The notes beneath the pieces were generated by a model. The model was given only the letters and a program-made list of their open reading frames with translations, did not search any database and had not been told where the DNA came from. Positions 1-9,999 of a stretch of DNA of 64,000 nucleotides are shown piece after piece (the stretch's first letter is position 1; every line of letters starts with the position of its first letter). The translations under genes were made by a program, and so were the position numbers. The stretch covers positions 1 to 64,000 of the forward strand of contig NZ_VOOS01000002.1 of NCBI RefSeq assembly GCF_007993035.1. The letters are read 5' to 3'. This stretch comes from Vicingus serpentipes. Its GTDB lineage: Bacteria; Bacteroidota; Bacteroidia; Flavobacteriales_E; Vicingaceae.

Positions 1-1
1 A

Positions 2-64
2 TTATTTACAGCACCAGCAACATGTAACGGTTGTGGAGCTAACGCAGGAACTATATCTAAATAA
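2..64 (+). CDS. C-terminal tail of an upstream gene (partial)
   Basis: An open frame enters from the left edge and stops at the TAA at 62-64. The 20 visible residues include TAPATCNGCGANAG, a Cys/Gly/Ala-rich tail. No function can be assigned. The stop lies 7 bases before the ATG of the next gene, so the two may be co-transcribed. The alternative is that this is a chance open frame, because only 63 bases are visible. Confidence 0.4.
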   Translation, partial: LFTAPATCNGCGANAGTISK

Positions 65-71
65 TAAACAA

Positions 72-3000
72 ATGAGATTATACAAATACATATTTGTTCT
101 TGTCTGTTTATTTTTTCAAGTAAACTTAGTTTCTGGAGCATGTGATTTTACTTCTTCAGAACCTGTGGTAATAATACCCTCTGGTACACATAATTCTGCA
201 GTTGGATATACTCAAATTTATGTTTTAACTGATTTTAATGGCGATATAATAGCAACTAGTTCAACAGGAAACTTTGGTATTCAAAATTTTGGAAGTTATA
301 ATGCCTACTCAATAAATTATGATAATTCAAATGCTCCTGTAATTCCGGTTGTAGGAGTTAATATTAGTTCAATAAATACAGGTTGTTATAATATTTCTTC
401 AGCTTTACCTATTACTGTTTGTAATACCTCTGTCGATAGTGTTTGTGAAAATTCAGGTAATGATATTGTAATTGCAATGAACCCTAATTATAATTTTGCT
501 ACTGGTTATAATCAGATACTGGTTATGGTCGATAATGCAACAGGTAATATTGTTTCAATAAAAAATTTAGATTTAATTACAGGCTCAGCTACTTTTACAA
601 CAGATGCTGTAACTGGAGAATTAACACTTGGTAACTATACTGTTTATGCTGTAAACTATCAAACCCCAGAAACATTAGCTACTCTTGGTCTATTGTTGGG
701 TAACGCTTGGCCAGGAACTTTTGGTGCAGCTTGTGCAAATTCATCAGGTGGTGATTTAATAAAAGTAGAATCTTGTTGTGGTCCTATTACATTCGATTTA
801 GATTCAACTGATTTATTATGCTTTAATGATTTTTCAGGGCAAATTAATGTCTCAAATATTAATGGAGGTACGCCTAATTATAATTTTAGTATTGATAATA
901 TAACTTACCAGACGAGTACAAACTTTTCTAATCTTGACACCGGGAACTATACAGTTTACATTAGAGATACATTAGGTTGTTTAGATTCTAGTTTTACTCA
1001 AATAAATCAACCTGCTGAATTAGATTTATCATTTTTAGTTGATTCCGTAAGATGTTTTGGTGGTAATACAGGTCAAATTTCGGTTTCATTAACAGGAGGT
1101 TCAATACCTTATAATTTTAATTGGAGTTCATCATTAAATGCAGATAGTATTGAATCAAATTTATTTGCCGGCTTGGATACTTTAAATGTTACCGATAATA
1201 ATGGTTGCTCTATAGATACTATTATTGAAGTTTATGAACCAACAAATCTAGTTTACTCATCAAATATTATAAATGCTAATTGCGGTGTTGCTGATGGTAG
1301 TATTAAAATTAATATGTCAGGAGGTATTCCAAACTATCAATATAGTTTAGACAATGGAGTAACTTTTTTACCTTCAGATTCTTTTCCAAATTTATCTGCT
1401 GGTCTTTATGATGTAGTAGTTGAAGATGCAAAAGGTTGTCAATTTATTATTCAGGAAAATATAATAAATAATGGAGCACCAGTTATTGATAGTTTAATTG
1501 TTATCAATCCATTGTGTAATGGCCAAACAGGTCAAATTAATGTTTATGCATCTGGAGGTACCGGAATTATTCAATATAATTTAGATGGAGGTTTGTTTCA
1601 AACAAATAATGATTTTACAAATTTAATTGCAAATACATATACTGTTAATATTGAAGATGAGAACAATTGCACATTAGATTCAGTTGTTGAAATAATAGAG
1701 CCATCAGCTTTAAATTCTCAAATACAAGTAACTGATGTTTCCTGCTTTGGTTTAAACGATGGAGAAATATCTGTTACAGTTTCTGGTGGTACTTCTCCTT
1801 ATTTTTATAGTTGGACTTCATCTGCAAATACGGATAGTACTGAATCAAATTTATTTGCAGGTATTGATACATTAACAGTTACAGATAATAGCGGTTGTTT
1901 TTTCGATTCAATAATTACTGTTAATGAACCAATTGATTTTACTGTAGATATTTTAGTTGTCGATTCAATTGATTGTTTTGGAAGTGATAATGGAATCCTT
2001 TCAGCCTCAGTATCACCAAATCCAAATGATTATCAATATAATTGGGTCTCACCTATAGTATTAAATAGTCCAGTAATAACAGATCTTACAACAAATATAT
2101 ATACTGTTGTAGCAACTAATATTTTAACTGGTTGTACCGATACTAATTTTATTGATTTAATTGAACCTGAAGAGTTAGTTTTAACTCTGGATTCTAATCA
2201 GCAAATTTGTATTGGTCAAACTGCAGTACTTACTTCTAATGTAAATGGTGGAACAGGTGTTATTGGGTATAATTGGAATAATGGGTTACCAAATAATGCT
2301 TTGCAAAATGTATCTCCAATTTTAACTACAGAATATACACTAAATGTAACAGATGAAAATGGATGTATTTCTGATACACTTTCTGTATTAATTAGTGTTA
2401 GAGATTCATTACATATTGTAGCCTTTAATGATACTACAATATGTGAAGGTAGTCAAGTTAATATTAGCTCTCTTGCAAATGGAGGAGACGGTAATTATAA
2501 CTTTAACTGGAGCAATGGAATTAACACTGCTCAATTTAATGATTCGCCTAACAACTCAATTAATTACGTAGTAACATTAACTGATGGTTGTGGATCTCCA
2601 GCTGTTTATGATACAGTTAAAGTTGTGGTAAATCAATTGCCAATTGCTTCATTCAATAGAGATGAAGTAGAGGGATGTTATCCAGTTTCTTCAGCTTATT
2701 TTGCAAACGCGTTTGATGCTACAAATCAATATAGCTGGGTGTTATCAAATGGAGATGTAGTTTCAAATTTAGATTCACTTGTAGCTGATTTTAATACTCC
2801 TGGCTGTTATGATTTAACATTAAATGTTACAAGCGCAGAAGGTTGTGTTTCTAATTCCACTTTCTTAAATGCAATTTGTGTATATGATTATCCTGTTGCC
2901 AGTTTTGAGTCTATTTTAAATGATGATGAGTTTAATAGCACGCTTATTAACTTTAATAATCTTTCAACAGGAGGAACAATTTTTAATTGGACATTTGATA

Positions 3001-3425
3001 GTTTTGGAAACTCAGATTTACAGGATCCTTCTTTTGAATTTCCTTTAACAGACAGTATAGGTGTTTATGAAGTTTGTTTAGATGTTGAAAATATTTACGG
3101 ATGTAGTAATTCAATCTGTGATCTTATTGATATTATAAATGAAGATTTGTTCTTTATACCTAATACTTTTACTCCTGATGGAGACAATAGAAATGACATA
3201 TTTATTCCTGTTATTTCAGGTTATGACCGTTCTAATTATCAATTCCAGATTTTTGATAGATGGGGTGAGTTAATTTTTGAAACAGATGATATTGATACTG
3301 GATGGGATGGAGTTTATAAAGGTACGGTGGTTCAACAAGATGTTTATGTTTGGAAAATCACAGCAAAAAAAATAAAAACACAAGAAATAGAGAATTATAT
3401 AGGTCATGTTAATGTTCTAAAATAG
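72..3425 (+). CDS. SprB-repeat surface protein with type B T9SS (CHU_C) C-terminal domain
   Basis: Large secreted cell-surface protein of 1117 residues from this start. I chose the ATG at 72 rather than the GTG at 33 because the hydrophobic signal peptide (RLYKYIFVLVCLFF) begins here and the upstream frame only stops at 64. After an N-terminal region of about 230 residues come about six SprB-type repeats of 75 residues, each with a Cys-F-G, a central GG-P-Y-F-W and a closing D-x-GC motif. Two Ig-like repeats and one or two PKD-like domains follow. The last 90 residues (FIPNTFTPDGD, IFDRWGELIF, GWDG, YVWKI) are the gliding-motility-associated C-terminal domain, which in this family targets proteins to T9SS export. 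Repeats 2 and 5 share SNLFAGxDTL, which suggests internal duplication. The ligand is unknown; adhesion is inferred from the family. Confidence 0.88.
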   Translation: MRLYKYIFVLVCLFFQVNLVSGACDFTSSEPVVIIPSGTHNSAVGYTQIYVLTDFNGDIIATSSTGNFGIQNFGSYNAYSINYDNSNAPVIPVVGVNISSINTGCYNISSALPITVCNTSVDSVCENSGNDIVIAMNPNYNFATGYNQILVMVDNATGNIVSIKNLDLITGSATFTTDAVTGELTLGNYTVYAVNYQTPETLATLGLLLGNAWPGTFGAACANSSGGDLIKVESCCGPITFDLDSTDLLCFNDFSGQINVSNINGGTPNYNFSIDNITYQTSTNFSNLDTGNYTVYIRDTLGCLDSSFTQINQPAELDLSFLVDSVRCFGGNTGQISVSLTGGSIPYNFNWSSSLNADSIESNLFAGLDTLNVTDNNGCSIDTIIEVYEPTNLVYSSNIINANCGVADGSIKINMSGGIPNYQYSLDNGVTFLPSDSFPNLSAGLYDVVVEDAKGCQFIIQENIINNGAPVIDSLIVINPLCNGQTGQINVYASGGTGIIQYNLDGGLFQTNNDFTNLIANTYTVNIEDENNCTLDSVVEIIEPSALNSQIQVTDVSCFGLNDGEISVTVSGGTSPYFYSWTSSANTDSTESNLFAGIDTLTVTDNSGCFFDSIITVNEPIDFTVDILVVDSIDCFGSDNGILSASVSPNPNDYQYNWVSPIVLNSPVITDLTTNIYTVVATNILTGCTDTNFIDLIEPEELVLTLDSNQQICIGQTAVLTSNVNGGTGVIGYNWNNGLPNNALQNVSPILTTEYTLNVTDENGCISDTLSVLISVRDSLHIVAFNDTTICEGSQVNISSLANGGDGNYNFNWSNGINTAQFNDSPNNSINYVVTLTDGCGSPAVYDTVKVVVNQLPIASFNRDEVEGCYPVSSAYFANAFDATNQYSWVLSNGDVVSNLDSLVADFNTPGCYDLTLNVTSAEGCVSNSTFLNAICVYDYPVASFESILNDDEFNSTLINFNNLSTGGTIFNWTFDSFGNSDLQDPSFEFPLTDSIGVYEVCLDVENIYGCSNSICDLIDIINEDLFFIPNTFTPDGDNRNDIFIPVISGYDRSNYQFQIFDRWGELIFETDDIDTGWDGVYKGTVVQQDVYVWKITAKKIKTQEIENYIGHVNVLK

Positions 3426-3485
3426 ATTTTAATCAGACATTTTAATTTTTGTAAAAAAAATATTTTTTAGCTGCCTAAATGGTTG

Positions 3486-3493
3486 TAAGTTTG
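3486..3493 (+). promoter_or_regulatory. Possible -7 element for the ilv operon
   Basis: TAAGTTTG matches the Bacteroidota -7 consensus TAnnTTTG. The -33 element is poor (only a T-run near 3463-3468). If used, transcription would start near 3497 and the leader ORF would have a 5' UTR of only about 5 bases. A promoter farther upstream is an alternative. Confidence 0.3.
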
Positions 3494-3501
3494 TACCAGT
3501 T

Positions 3502-3570
3502 ATGAAAATAAAAGTTATTATACCATCTATCGTCAACATTATTATTAATAATGTAACAGGGATGGTGTAA
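3502..3570 (+). CDS. Leader peptide of the ilv operon (Ile/Val-rich)
   Basis: A 22-codon ORF from ATG 3502 to TAA 3568-3570. Seven of its 22 residues are Ile and four are Val; none is Leu. Codons 5-7 read GTT ATT ATA, codons 10-11 ATC GTC and codons 13-15 ATT ATT ATT. This is the expected control peptide for an operon that makes isoleucine and valine but carries no leucine genes. The ORF overlaps RNA segments 1 and 2 of the attenuator, and its stop codon overlaps the end of segment 2. It is too short for ordinary gene calling. The call is an inference from codon content, position and the matching RNA structure. Confidence 0.8.
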   Translation: MKIKVIIPSIVNIIINNVTGMV

Positions 3571-3627
3571 CTAGTTTTATATAGTAAAGTTTAGTTTAAA
3601 AGCCATCCAAAAGGATGGCTTTTTTTT
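3520..3627 (+). promoter_or_regulatory. Transcription attenuator of ilvEDBNCA
   Basis: Four segments give three alternative pairings. Segment 1 ATACCATC (3520-3527) pairs with segment 2 GATGGTGT (3561-3568), 8 pairs with one G-U. Segment 2 GGATGGT (3560-3566) pairs with segment 3 GCCATCC (3602-3608), 7 pairs with one G-U, forming the antiterminator. Segment 3 AGCCATCC (3601-3608) pairs perfectly with segment 4 GGATGGCT (3613-3620), followed by a T-run, forming the terminator. Segment 1 lies inside the leader ORF among its Ile/Val codons. A ribosome stalled for Ile- or Val-tRNA would mask segment 1 and favour 2:3. A ribosome reaching the stop would mask segment 2 and allow 3:4. The pairings are read directly; the mechanism is inferred from known amino-acid attenuators. 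Confidence 0.82.
3601..3627 (+). terminator. Intrinsic terminator of the ilv attenuator
   Basis: The 8-bp stem AGCCATCC / GGATGGCT has an AAAA loop and runs into T(8) at 3620-3627. It sits 26 bases upstream of ilvE and after the leader stop codon, so it ends leader transcription rather than an upstream gene alone. Confidence 0.85.
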
Positions 3628-3653
3628 ATTAAAAAAATTAAAAACAAAAAAAA

Positions 3654-4544
3654 ATGTATTACAACGAAAACACAACAGTATTCTTAAATGGAAAATGGTT
3701 AAAAGCATCAGAAGCTAAAACTGATTTATATGCTCAAACATTACACTACGGTAATGGTGTGTTTGAAGGTATTAGATCTTATGATACCGAAGATGGTGTT
3801 CAAGTTTTTAAAGCCAAAGAACATTACGAAAGATTACTATATTCTGCACAAAAAATGCACATTAATATGAATTATACTGTTGAGGAATTAACTTCACTTA
3901 CTTACGAATTGTTAGAGAAAAATAATTTAAAAGATGCCTATATTCGTCCTTTAGTTTATCTAGGAGCAAATATGAGTTTACAGCCAACTGAAGAAGTAAA
4001 TGTGTTTTTGTGTGCATGGGAATGGGGTAAATATTTAGGTAATGATTTATTAAACTTAATGACTTCTTCATATCAACGCCCAAATCCTAAATCTTGCCAT
4101 GTAGAAGCAAAAGTGGTTGGTCATTATACAAATTCTATATTAGCAACTACTGAAGCAAAAAGTAAAGGTTTTGATGAAGCATTATTATTAGATGCAAAAG
4201 GAAATGTGGCTGAAGGACCAGGAGCAAACTTTTTTTATGAAAAAGATGGTGTAATTTACACGTCACCTTTAGGAAATATTTTACCAGGAATAACAAGATC
4301 TACAGTAATAGGATTGGCTAAAGAGTTAAATTTTAAAGTGGTTGAAAAATATTTTACACCAGAAGAAGTAAAAGGAGCTGATGGAGCTTTCTTTACAGGG
4401 ACTGCAGCAGAAGTTGCAGGAATAGCTTCTTTAGATGGTGTTAATTTTAAAATGAAATGGGAAGATACTATGGGCTCTGAATTAGCTAGAATGTATAAGC
4501 ACAGAGTATCTTCAAGAGAATATAAAAGTTTTGATTTAGTATAA
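3654..4544 (+). CDS. ilvE: Branched-chain amino-acid aminotransferase (class IV)
   Basis: Final transamination step for Ile, Val and Leu, PLP-dependent and cytosolic. The 296-residue length is typical of fold-type IV enzymes. The expected PLP lysine is K153 in [10 protein letters not shown], and the conserved glutamate is E187 in [17 protein letters not shown] near residue 37 and the GI(T)RSTV phosphate-binding segment near 212 are present. The ATG follows an A-rich stretch with no Shine-Dalgarno sequence, as usual in Bacteroidota. It is the first structural gene after the attenuator, and ilvD starts 10 bases later. D-amino-acid aminotransferase belongs to the same fold, but the operon context argues for IlvE. 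Confidence 0.95.
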   Translation: MYYNENTTVFLNGKWLKASEAKTDLYAQTLHYGNGVFEGIRSYDTEDGVQVFKAKEHYERLLYSAQKMHINMNYTVEELTSLTYELLEKNNLKDAYIRPLVYLGANMSLQPTEEVNVFLCAWEWGKYLGNDLLNLMTSSYQRPNPKSCHVEAKVVGHYTNSILATTEAKSKGFDEALLLDAKGNVAEGPGANFFYEKDGVIYTSPLGNILPGITRSTVIGLAKELNFKVVEKYFTPEEVKGADGAFFTGTAAEVAGIASLDGVNFKMKWEDTMGSELARMYKHRVSSREYKSFDLV

Positions 4545-4554
4545 TATAAAAATT

Positions 4555-6231
4555 ATGGAACTAAATAAGTTTAGTAAAAGAGTATCTCAAGATGATACAC
4601 AACCAGCAGCGCAAGCCATGTTGCATGCAATAGGTTTAACAAAAGAAGATTTTACAAAACCCTTTGTTGGAGTTGGCAGTACAGGTTATGAAGGAAATCC
4701 TTGTAACATGCATTTAAACGGATTAGCTCTTCATGTTAAAAAAGGTATAAATAAAGCAAATGGAGTAGGCTTAGTTTTTAATACTATAGGTGTGAGCGAT
4801 GGAATATCTATGGGAACTCCTGGCATGCGTTATTCTTTGCCTTCAAGAGATGTAATTGCAGATTCAATGGAAACTGTAGTTGAAGGGATGAGTTATGATG
4901 GATTAGTAACTGTTGTTGGGTGTGATAAAAATATGCCTGGAGCTCTAATTGCGATGTTAAGATTAAATCGTCCTTCTATTTTGGTTTATGGTGGCACAGT
5001 AGATTCAGGAAGTTGTCATGGGAAAAAATTAGATATTGTTTCTTCATTTGAAGCATGGGGAGCAAAGATGGCAGGAACAATGGATGAAAAAGAATTTCAA
5101 GAAATTATAGAAAATGCAGTACCTGGAGCTGGTGCTTGCGGTGGAATGTATACTGCAAACACAATGGCTTCGGCAATTGAAGCACTAGGTATGGCTTTAC
5201 CTTATAATTCTTCAAACCCTGCTTTAAGTGCTGATAAAGAAAAAGAAAGTTATAATGCAGGAAGTCAGGTAGTAGAATTGTTAAAATTAGATTTGAAGCC
5301 TTCAGATATAGTAAATAAAAAATCGATTGAAAATGCTATTACATTAGTAACAGTGTTAGGAGGTTCAACTAATGCTGTGTTACATTTTTTAGCAATTGCT
5401 GATGCTGCTCAAGTAGATTTTACGTTAGAAGATTTTAAAAGAATAAGTGATCAAACACCATTCTTGGCTGATTTAAAACCAAGTGGAAAGTATCTTATGG
5501 AAGATGTGCATAAAATAGGAGGTACACCGGCTGTTTTAAAATATTTATTAAACAAAGGGATGCTTCATGGTGATTGTCTTACGGTAACTGGAAAAACATT
5601 AGCTGAAAATTTAGCGGAAGTTCCAGATTTATTGGAAAATCAAGATGTTATTCGTCCGCTTGAAAATCCTTTAAAAGAAACAGGCCATATTAGAATTTTA
5701 GAAGGAAATATTGCTTTAGATGGTTCGGTAGCAAAAATAACAGGTAAAGAAGGCTTGAAATTTACTGGTACTGCTAAAGTTTATAATGGAGAATATGAAG
5801 CAAATGATGGGATAAGAAATGGCGAGGTAAAAAAAGGTGATGTTGTGGTTATAAGATATGAAGGACCAAAAGGAGGACCAGGAATGCCAGAAATGTTAAA
5901 ACCTACAGCTGCAATAATGGGAGCAGGCTTAGGTCAAGATGTGGCACTAATTACTGATGGCCGTTTTTCTGGTGGTACTCATGGTTTCGTTGTAGGACAC
6001 ATTACACCTGAAGCACAGATTGGAGGTAATATAGCTTTATTAAAAGATGGCGATGTGATTACAATAGATGCTGAATTGAATACGATAAATGTTGATTTAA
6101 CGGATGAACAATTAGCTGAAAGAAGAAATAATTGGATAGCACCTGAACTTAAAGTAAAAAGAGGTGTTTTATACAAATATGCAAAAACTGTTTCATCAGC
6201 ATCTTTAGGGTGTGTTACCGATAAATTTTAA
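4555..6231 (+). CDS. ilvD: Dihydroxy-acid dehydratase
   Basis: Dehydrates 2,3-dihydroxy-isovalerate and its methylvalerate analogue to the 2-keto acids, the third common step of Val/Ile synthesis. The 558-residue length is normal. The three conserved cluster cysteines are visible: C50 (GNPCNMH), C123 (GCDKNMPG) and C195 ([10 protein letters not shown]), the pattern of [Fe-S] enzymes of the IlvD/Edd family. The C-terminal [10 protein letters not shown] and [10 protein letters not shown] motifs are intact. IlvD rather than 6-phosphogluconate dehydratase is supported by flanking ilvE and ilvB, 10 and 3 bases away. Confidence 0.97.
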   Translation: MELNKFSKRVSQDDTQPAAQAMLHAIGLTKEDFTKPFVGVGSTGYEGNPCNMHLNGLALHVKKGINKANGVGLVFNTIGVSDGISMGTPGMRYSLPSRDVIADSMETVVEGMSYDGLVTVVGCDKNMPGALIAMLRLNRPSILVYGGTVDSGSCHGKKLDIVSSFEAWGAKMAGTMDEKEFQEIIENAVPGAGACGGMYTANTMASAIEALGMALPYNSSNPALSADKEKESYNAGSQVVELLKLDLKPSDIVNKKSIENAITLVTVLGGSTNAVLHFLAIADAAQVDFTLEDFKRISDQTPFLADLKPSGKYLMEDVHKIGGTPAVLKYLLNKGMLHGDCLTVTGKTLAENLAEVPDLLENQDVIRPLENPLKETGHIRILEGNIALDGSVAKITGKEGLKFTGTAKVYNGEYEANDGIRNGEVKKGDVVVIRYEGPKGGPGMPEMLKPTAAIMGAGLGQDVALITDGRFSGGTHGFVVGHITPEAQIGGNIALLKDGDVITIDAELNTINVDLTDEQLAERRNNWIAPELKVKRGVLYKYAKTVSSASLGCVTDKF

Positions 6232-6234
6232 GAA

Positions 6235-7956
6235 ATGGAAGATTTAAAAGTTGAAAAAAAGAAGACAAAACTTAAAATAAGTGGAGCTGAAGCTGTTGTA
6301 AAGTGTTTGCTAGCTGAAGGTGTTGATTTAATGTTTGGATATCCTGGCGGAGCAATTATGCCAGTTTACGATGCTCTTTACGATTATCAAGATAAATTAA
6401 ATCACGTTTTAACAAGACATGAACAAGGGGCTATTCACTCAGCTCAAGGTTATGCTCGTTCTTCAGGTAAAGTTGGTGTTTGTATAGCTACATCAGGACC
6501 CGGAGCGACTAATTTAATAACGGGAATAGCTGATGCTCAAATTGATTCTACTCCTTTAGTCTGTATTACAGGTCAAGTTCACTCACATTTATTAGGTACT
6601 GATGCATTTCAAGAAACTGATGTTGTAGGTATATCAATGCCTGTAACAAAATGGAACTGTCAAGTTACTAAAGCAGAAGATATACCAGCAGCTTTAGCTA
6701 AAGCATTTTATATCGCTCGTTCAGGAAGACCTGGACCTGTTTTAGTTGACATAACTAAAGATGCTCAGTTTGGCGAATTTGAGTTTCACTATGAGAAATG
6801 TAATCAAGTAAGAAGCTATGTAGCTAAACCAAAAGTAGATTTAGCAAGTGTTAAAGCAGCAGCAGATTTAATAAATCAAGCAAAAAAGCCTTTTGTATTA
6901 TTTGGTCAAGGAGTTATTTTAGCTGAAGCTGAGGAAGAATTTAAAGCGTTTATCGAAAAAGCTGGATTACCTTCAGCATGGACTATTATGGGGTTATCTG
7001 CATTAGCAACAAATCACCCTTTAAATATTGGTATGTTGGGGATGCATGGTAATTATGCACCAAATGTTTTAACTAACGAATGTGATGTTTTAATTGCTGT
7101 AGGAATGCGATTTGATGACAGGGTTACTGGAAATTTAGAAAAGTATGCTAAACAAGCAAAAGTTGTTCATTTGGAGATTGACCCTGCTGAAATCGACAAA
7201 AATGTAAAAAGTACTGTTGCAGTTTTAGGTGATTGTAAAGAATCGCTTAAGGAACTTACTAAATTAGTAGATAAAAAAACACATCTAAATTGGCTAAATA
7301 AATTTTATGAGTTAAGAGAAATTGAAAAAACGAAAGTAATAGATGCTGAAACTAACCCAACTGATGGAGAATTAACTATGGGGGAGGTTATTTCAAGAAT
7401 AAATGAAGTAACTAAAGGAGAAGCAATAGTTGTTACAGATGTAGGACAACACCAAATGATTGCGTGTAGATATGCAGCTTTTAATCAAACCAAAAGCATG
7501 ATAACTTCTGGAGGGTTAGGTACAATGGGCTTTTGTTTACCAGCAGCAATAGGAGCTAAATTTGGTGCACCAAATAGGCAAGTAATAGGTGTTATTGGCG
7601 ATGGTGGATTTCAAATGACAATTCAAGAATTAGGGACTATATTTCAAACTAAAATAGATGTTAAGCTATTAATCCTAAATAATGAGTTTTTAGGAATGGT
7701 TCGTCAATGGCAAGATTTATTTTTTGATAAACGCTATTCTTCAACTGAAATGGTTAATCCTGACTTCCAAACAATAGCAAAAGGATATGGTTTGGCTACT
7801 AATAAAGTTGATAAAAGATCATTATTAGATGATGCAATAAAGGAAATGTTGAATCATAAAGGATCTTACCTTTTAGAAGTAATGGTTGGAAAAGAAAATA
7901 ATGTATTTCCAATGGTTCCTACAGGAGCTTCAGTGTCAGAAATACGTTTAGATTAA
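6235..7956 (+). CDS. ilvB: Acetolactate synthase, large catalytic subunit
   Basis: ThDP-dependent condensation of two pyruvates, or pyruvate plus 2-ketobutyrate, the first common step of Val/Ile synthesis. The 573 residues carry the cofactor-activating glutamate E63 in RHEQGAIHSAQGYAR, a central FAD-binding domain (FDDRVTGN near 293), and the ThDP/Mg motif GDGGFQ (455-460) ending in NN at 482-483. It starts 3 bases after ilvD and is followed 12 bases later by the regulatory subunit gene, which confirms the biosynthetic AHAS type over a catabolic acetolactate synthase. Confidence 0.96.
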   Translation: MEDLKVEKKKTKLKISGAEAVVKCLLAEGVDLMFGYPGGAIMPVYDALYDYQDKLNHVLTRHEQGAIHSAQGYARSSGKVGVCIATSGPGATNLITGIADAQIDSTPLVCITGQVHSHLLGTDAFQETDVVGISMPVTKWNCQVTKAEDIPAALAKAFYIARSGRPGPVLVDITKDAQFGEFEFHYEKCNQVRSYVAKPKVDLASVKAAADLINQAKKPFVLFGQGVILAEAEEEFKAFIEKAGLPSAWTIMGLSALATNHPLNIGMLGMHGNYAPNVLTNECDVLIAVGMRFDDRVTGNLEKYAKQAKVVHLEIDPAEIDKNVKSTVAVLGDCKESLKELTKLVDKKTHLNWLNKFYELREIEKTKVIDAETNPTDGELTMGEVISRINEVTKGEAIVVTDVGQHQMIACRYAAFNQTKSMITSGGLGTMGFCLPAAIGAKFGAPNRQVIGVIGDGGFQMTIQELGTIFQTKIDVKLLILNNEFLGMVRQWQDLFFDKRYSSTEMVNPDFQTIAKGYGLATNKVDKRSLLDDAIKEMLNHKGSYLLEVMVGKENNVFPMVPTGASVSEIRLD

Positions 7957-7968
7957 AAATCGGAAAAA

Positions 7969-8508
7969 ATGAGTAAAACACAATTTACAATATCTGTTTT
8001 TACAGAAGATCAGATTGGATTATTAAATAGAGTAAGTATAATATTTACAAGAAGGCATATAAATATTGAAAGTATAGCTGCTTCTGAGAGTGAAATTAAA
8101 GGAATACACCGTTATACAATTGTAATTACAGAGGAAGAAGAATTAGTAATTAAGGTAGTAAAGCAATTAGATAAGCAAGTTGATGTTGTGAGAGCTTTTT
8201 ACCATACAAATGAAGAAGTTGTATTTCAAGAAATAGCATTGTATAAAGTAGCTACAAATGTTTTAGCGGCTGGAGGAAATGCGGAGAAAATTGTACGAAA
8301 ACATAATGCTAGATTTTTAACTGTAGAACCAGCATTTACAATTATTGAAAAAACTGGACATAAAGAAGAAACTCAGCTATTATTTGACGAATTAGCACCT
8401 TACGGCATTTTAGAATTTGTCAGGTCAGGGAGAGTGGCTATAACAAAACCAATGAAAGAATTAAGGGAATATTTAAACGAATTAGAAATTGCATCAGCAA
8501 ATAAATAA
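7969..8508 (+). CDS. ilvN: Acetolactate synthase, small regulatory subunit
   Basis: Regulatory partner of IlvB that normally confers valine feedback inhibition and raises activity. The 179 residues start with an ACT domain (FTISVFTEDQIGLLNRVSII, residues 6-25, with the GLLNRV turn), followed by the C-terminal ACT-like domain of the longer IlvN/IlvH form. The product is cytosolic and lies between ilvB and ilvC with short gaps. Whether it is valine-sensitive cannot be read from the sequence. Confidence 0.93.
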   Translation: MSKTQFTISVFTEDQIGLLNRVSIIFTRRHINIESIAASESEIKGIHRYTIVITEEEELVIKVVKQLDKQVDVVRAFYHTNEEVVFQEIALYKVATNVLAAGGNAEKIVRKHNARFLTVEPAFTIIEKTGHKEETQLLFDELAPYGILEFVRSGRVAITKPMKELREYLNELEIASANK

Positions 8509-8517
8509 AGAAATAAG

Positions 8518-9993
8518 ATGAAAAATTACTTCAATACATTACCACTAAGAAAACAGTTAGAGCAACTTGGAACTTGCGATTTTATGGATTCATCAGAATT
8601 TGATGAAGGAACAAGTAAACTAGAAGGTAAAAAAATTGTTATCGTTGGATGTGGCTCTCAAGGGTTAAATCAAGGACTAAATATAAGAGATTCAGGATTA
8701 GATGTTTCATACACTTTGAGAGATTCTGCAATTAATGAAAAAAGAACCTCTTATTTAAATGCTTCTGAAAATGGTTTTAAAGTGGGTACATATCAAGAAA
8801 TGATCCCTACAGCTGATTTGGTAATTAACTTAACTCCAGATAAGCAACATACTTCAGTTGTTCAAGCGGTTATGCCATTAATGAAAAATGGTGCTGCACT
8901 TTCATATTCTCATGGTTTTAATATTGTTGAGGAAGGTATGGAAATCAGAAAAGATATTACCGTTGTAATGGTAGCTCCTAAATCACCGGGTACTGAAGTG
9001 AGAGAAGAATTTAAAAGAGGATTTGGAGTACCAACTTTAATAGCTGTTCATCCAGAAAATGATCCAAATGGAGATGGTTTGGAGATAGCAAAAGCTTATT
9101 GTGTAGGAACAGGTGGTCATAAAGCAGGTGTGTTACATTCGTCTTTTGTTGCGGAAGTTAAATCTGATTTAATGGGAGAACAAACCATATTATGTGGGGT
9201 ATTACAAACTGGCTCTATATTATGTTTTGATAAAATGGTTGAAAAAGGTGTAGAACCTGGTTATGCTGCAAAACTAATTCAATATGGATGGGAAGTAATT
9301 ACAGAAGCATTAAAGCATGGTGGAATTACTAACATGATGGATAGACTTTCAAATCCTGCAAAAATAGCAGCGTTTGATATTGCTGAAGAATTAAAAGAAA
9401 TAATGACTCCTTTATTTCAAAAACATATGGATGATATTATGTCTGGTGAATTTTCGAAAGGCATGATGAAAGATTGGGCGAATAATGATGCCGATTTATT
9501 AAAGTGGAGAGCTGAGACAGGTGAAACAGCTTTTGAAAAAACAGAAGCAATATCTTCTGAATTATCAGAACAAGAATATTTTGATAATGGATTGTTGATG
9601 GTAGCTTTTGTAAAAGCTGGTGTAGAGTTAGCTTTTGAAACAATGACAGAAACTGGAATAAAAGAAGAGTCGGCTTATTACGAATCGTTGCATGAAGCAC
9701 CATTAATTGCAAATACAATTGCTCGTAAAAAACTGTTTGAAATGAACAGAATAATAAGTGATACAGCTGAATATGGTTGTTATTTGTTTGATCATTCATG
9801 CAAGCCTTTATTAGCTGATTTTATGAAAAAAGTTGATATCAATTTAATTGGTAAAAACTTCAATGAAAATATAAATACTGGAGTCGATAATAAAGAATTG
9901 ATAGAAGTGAACGAATTAATCAGATTTCATCCGATAGAAATAATTGGTTATGAGTTAAGAGAATCGATGACTGAAATGACTAATTTAAATTAG
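8518..9993 (+). CDS. ilvC: Ketol-acid reductoisomerase, class II (long form)
   Basis: Mg- and NADPH-dependent isomerisation and reduction of acetolactate, second common step of Val/Ile synthesis. The 491-residue length with a duplicated knotted C-terminal domain is the class II, E. coli-like form; class I is about 330-340 residues. The Rossmann motif [17 protein letters not shown] begins near residue 42. The acidic metal ligands are expected in the [15 protein letters not shown] segment near 213, and [11 protein letters not shown] is conserved. It starts 9 bases after ilvN and 6 bases before ilvA. Confidence 0.97.
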   Translation: MKNYFNTLPLRKQLEQLGTCDFMDSSEFDEGTSKLEGKKIVIVGCGSQGLNQGLNIRDSGLDVSYTLRDSAINEKRTSYLNASENGFKVGTYQEMIPTADLVINLTPDKQHTSVVQAVMPLMKNGAALSYSHGFNIVEEGMEIRKDITVVMVAPKSPGTEVREEFKRGFGVPTLIAVHPENDPNGDGLEIAKAYCVGTGGHKAGVLHSSFVAEVKSDLMGEQTILCGVLQTGSILCFDKMVEKGVEPGYAAKLIQYGWEVITEALKHGGITNMMDRLSNPAKIAAFDIAEELKEIMTPLFQKHMDDIMSGEFSKGMMKDWANNDADLLKWRAETGETAFEKTEAISSELSEQEYFDNGLLMVAFVKAGVELAFETMTETGIKEESAYYESLHEAPLIANTIARKKLFEMNRIISDTAEYGCYLFDHSCKPLLADFMKKVDINLIGKNFNENINTGVDNKELIEVNELIRFHPIEIIGYELRESMTEMTNLN

Positions 9994-9999
9994 GTTTAA

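Noticed and set aside
33-71. GTG at 33 as start of the SprB-repeat protein
   Set aside because: It would add 13 polar residues before the signal peptide and overlap the upstream frame that stops at 64; ATG 72 is better.
9437-9799. Minus-strand open frame of 120 codons inside ilvC
   Set aside because: It is antisense to the conserved C-terminal domain of KARI, with a Leu/Gln-rich shadow composition.
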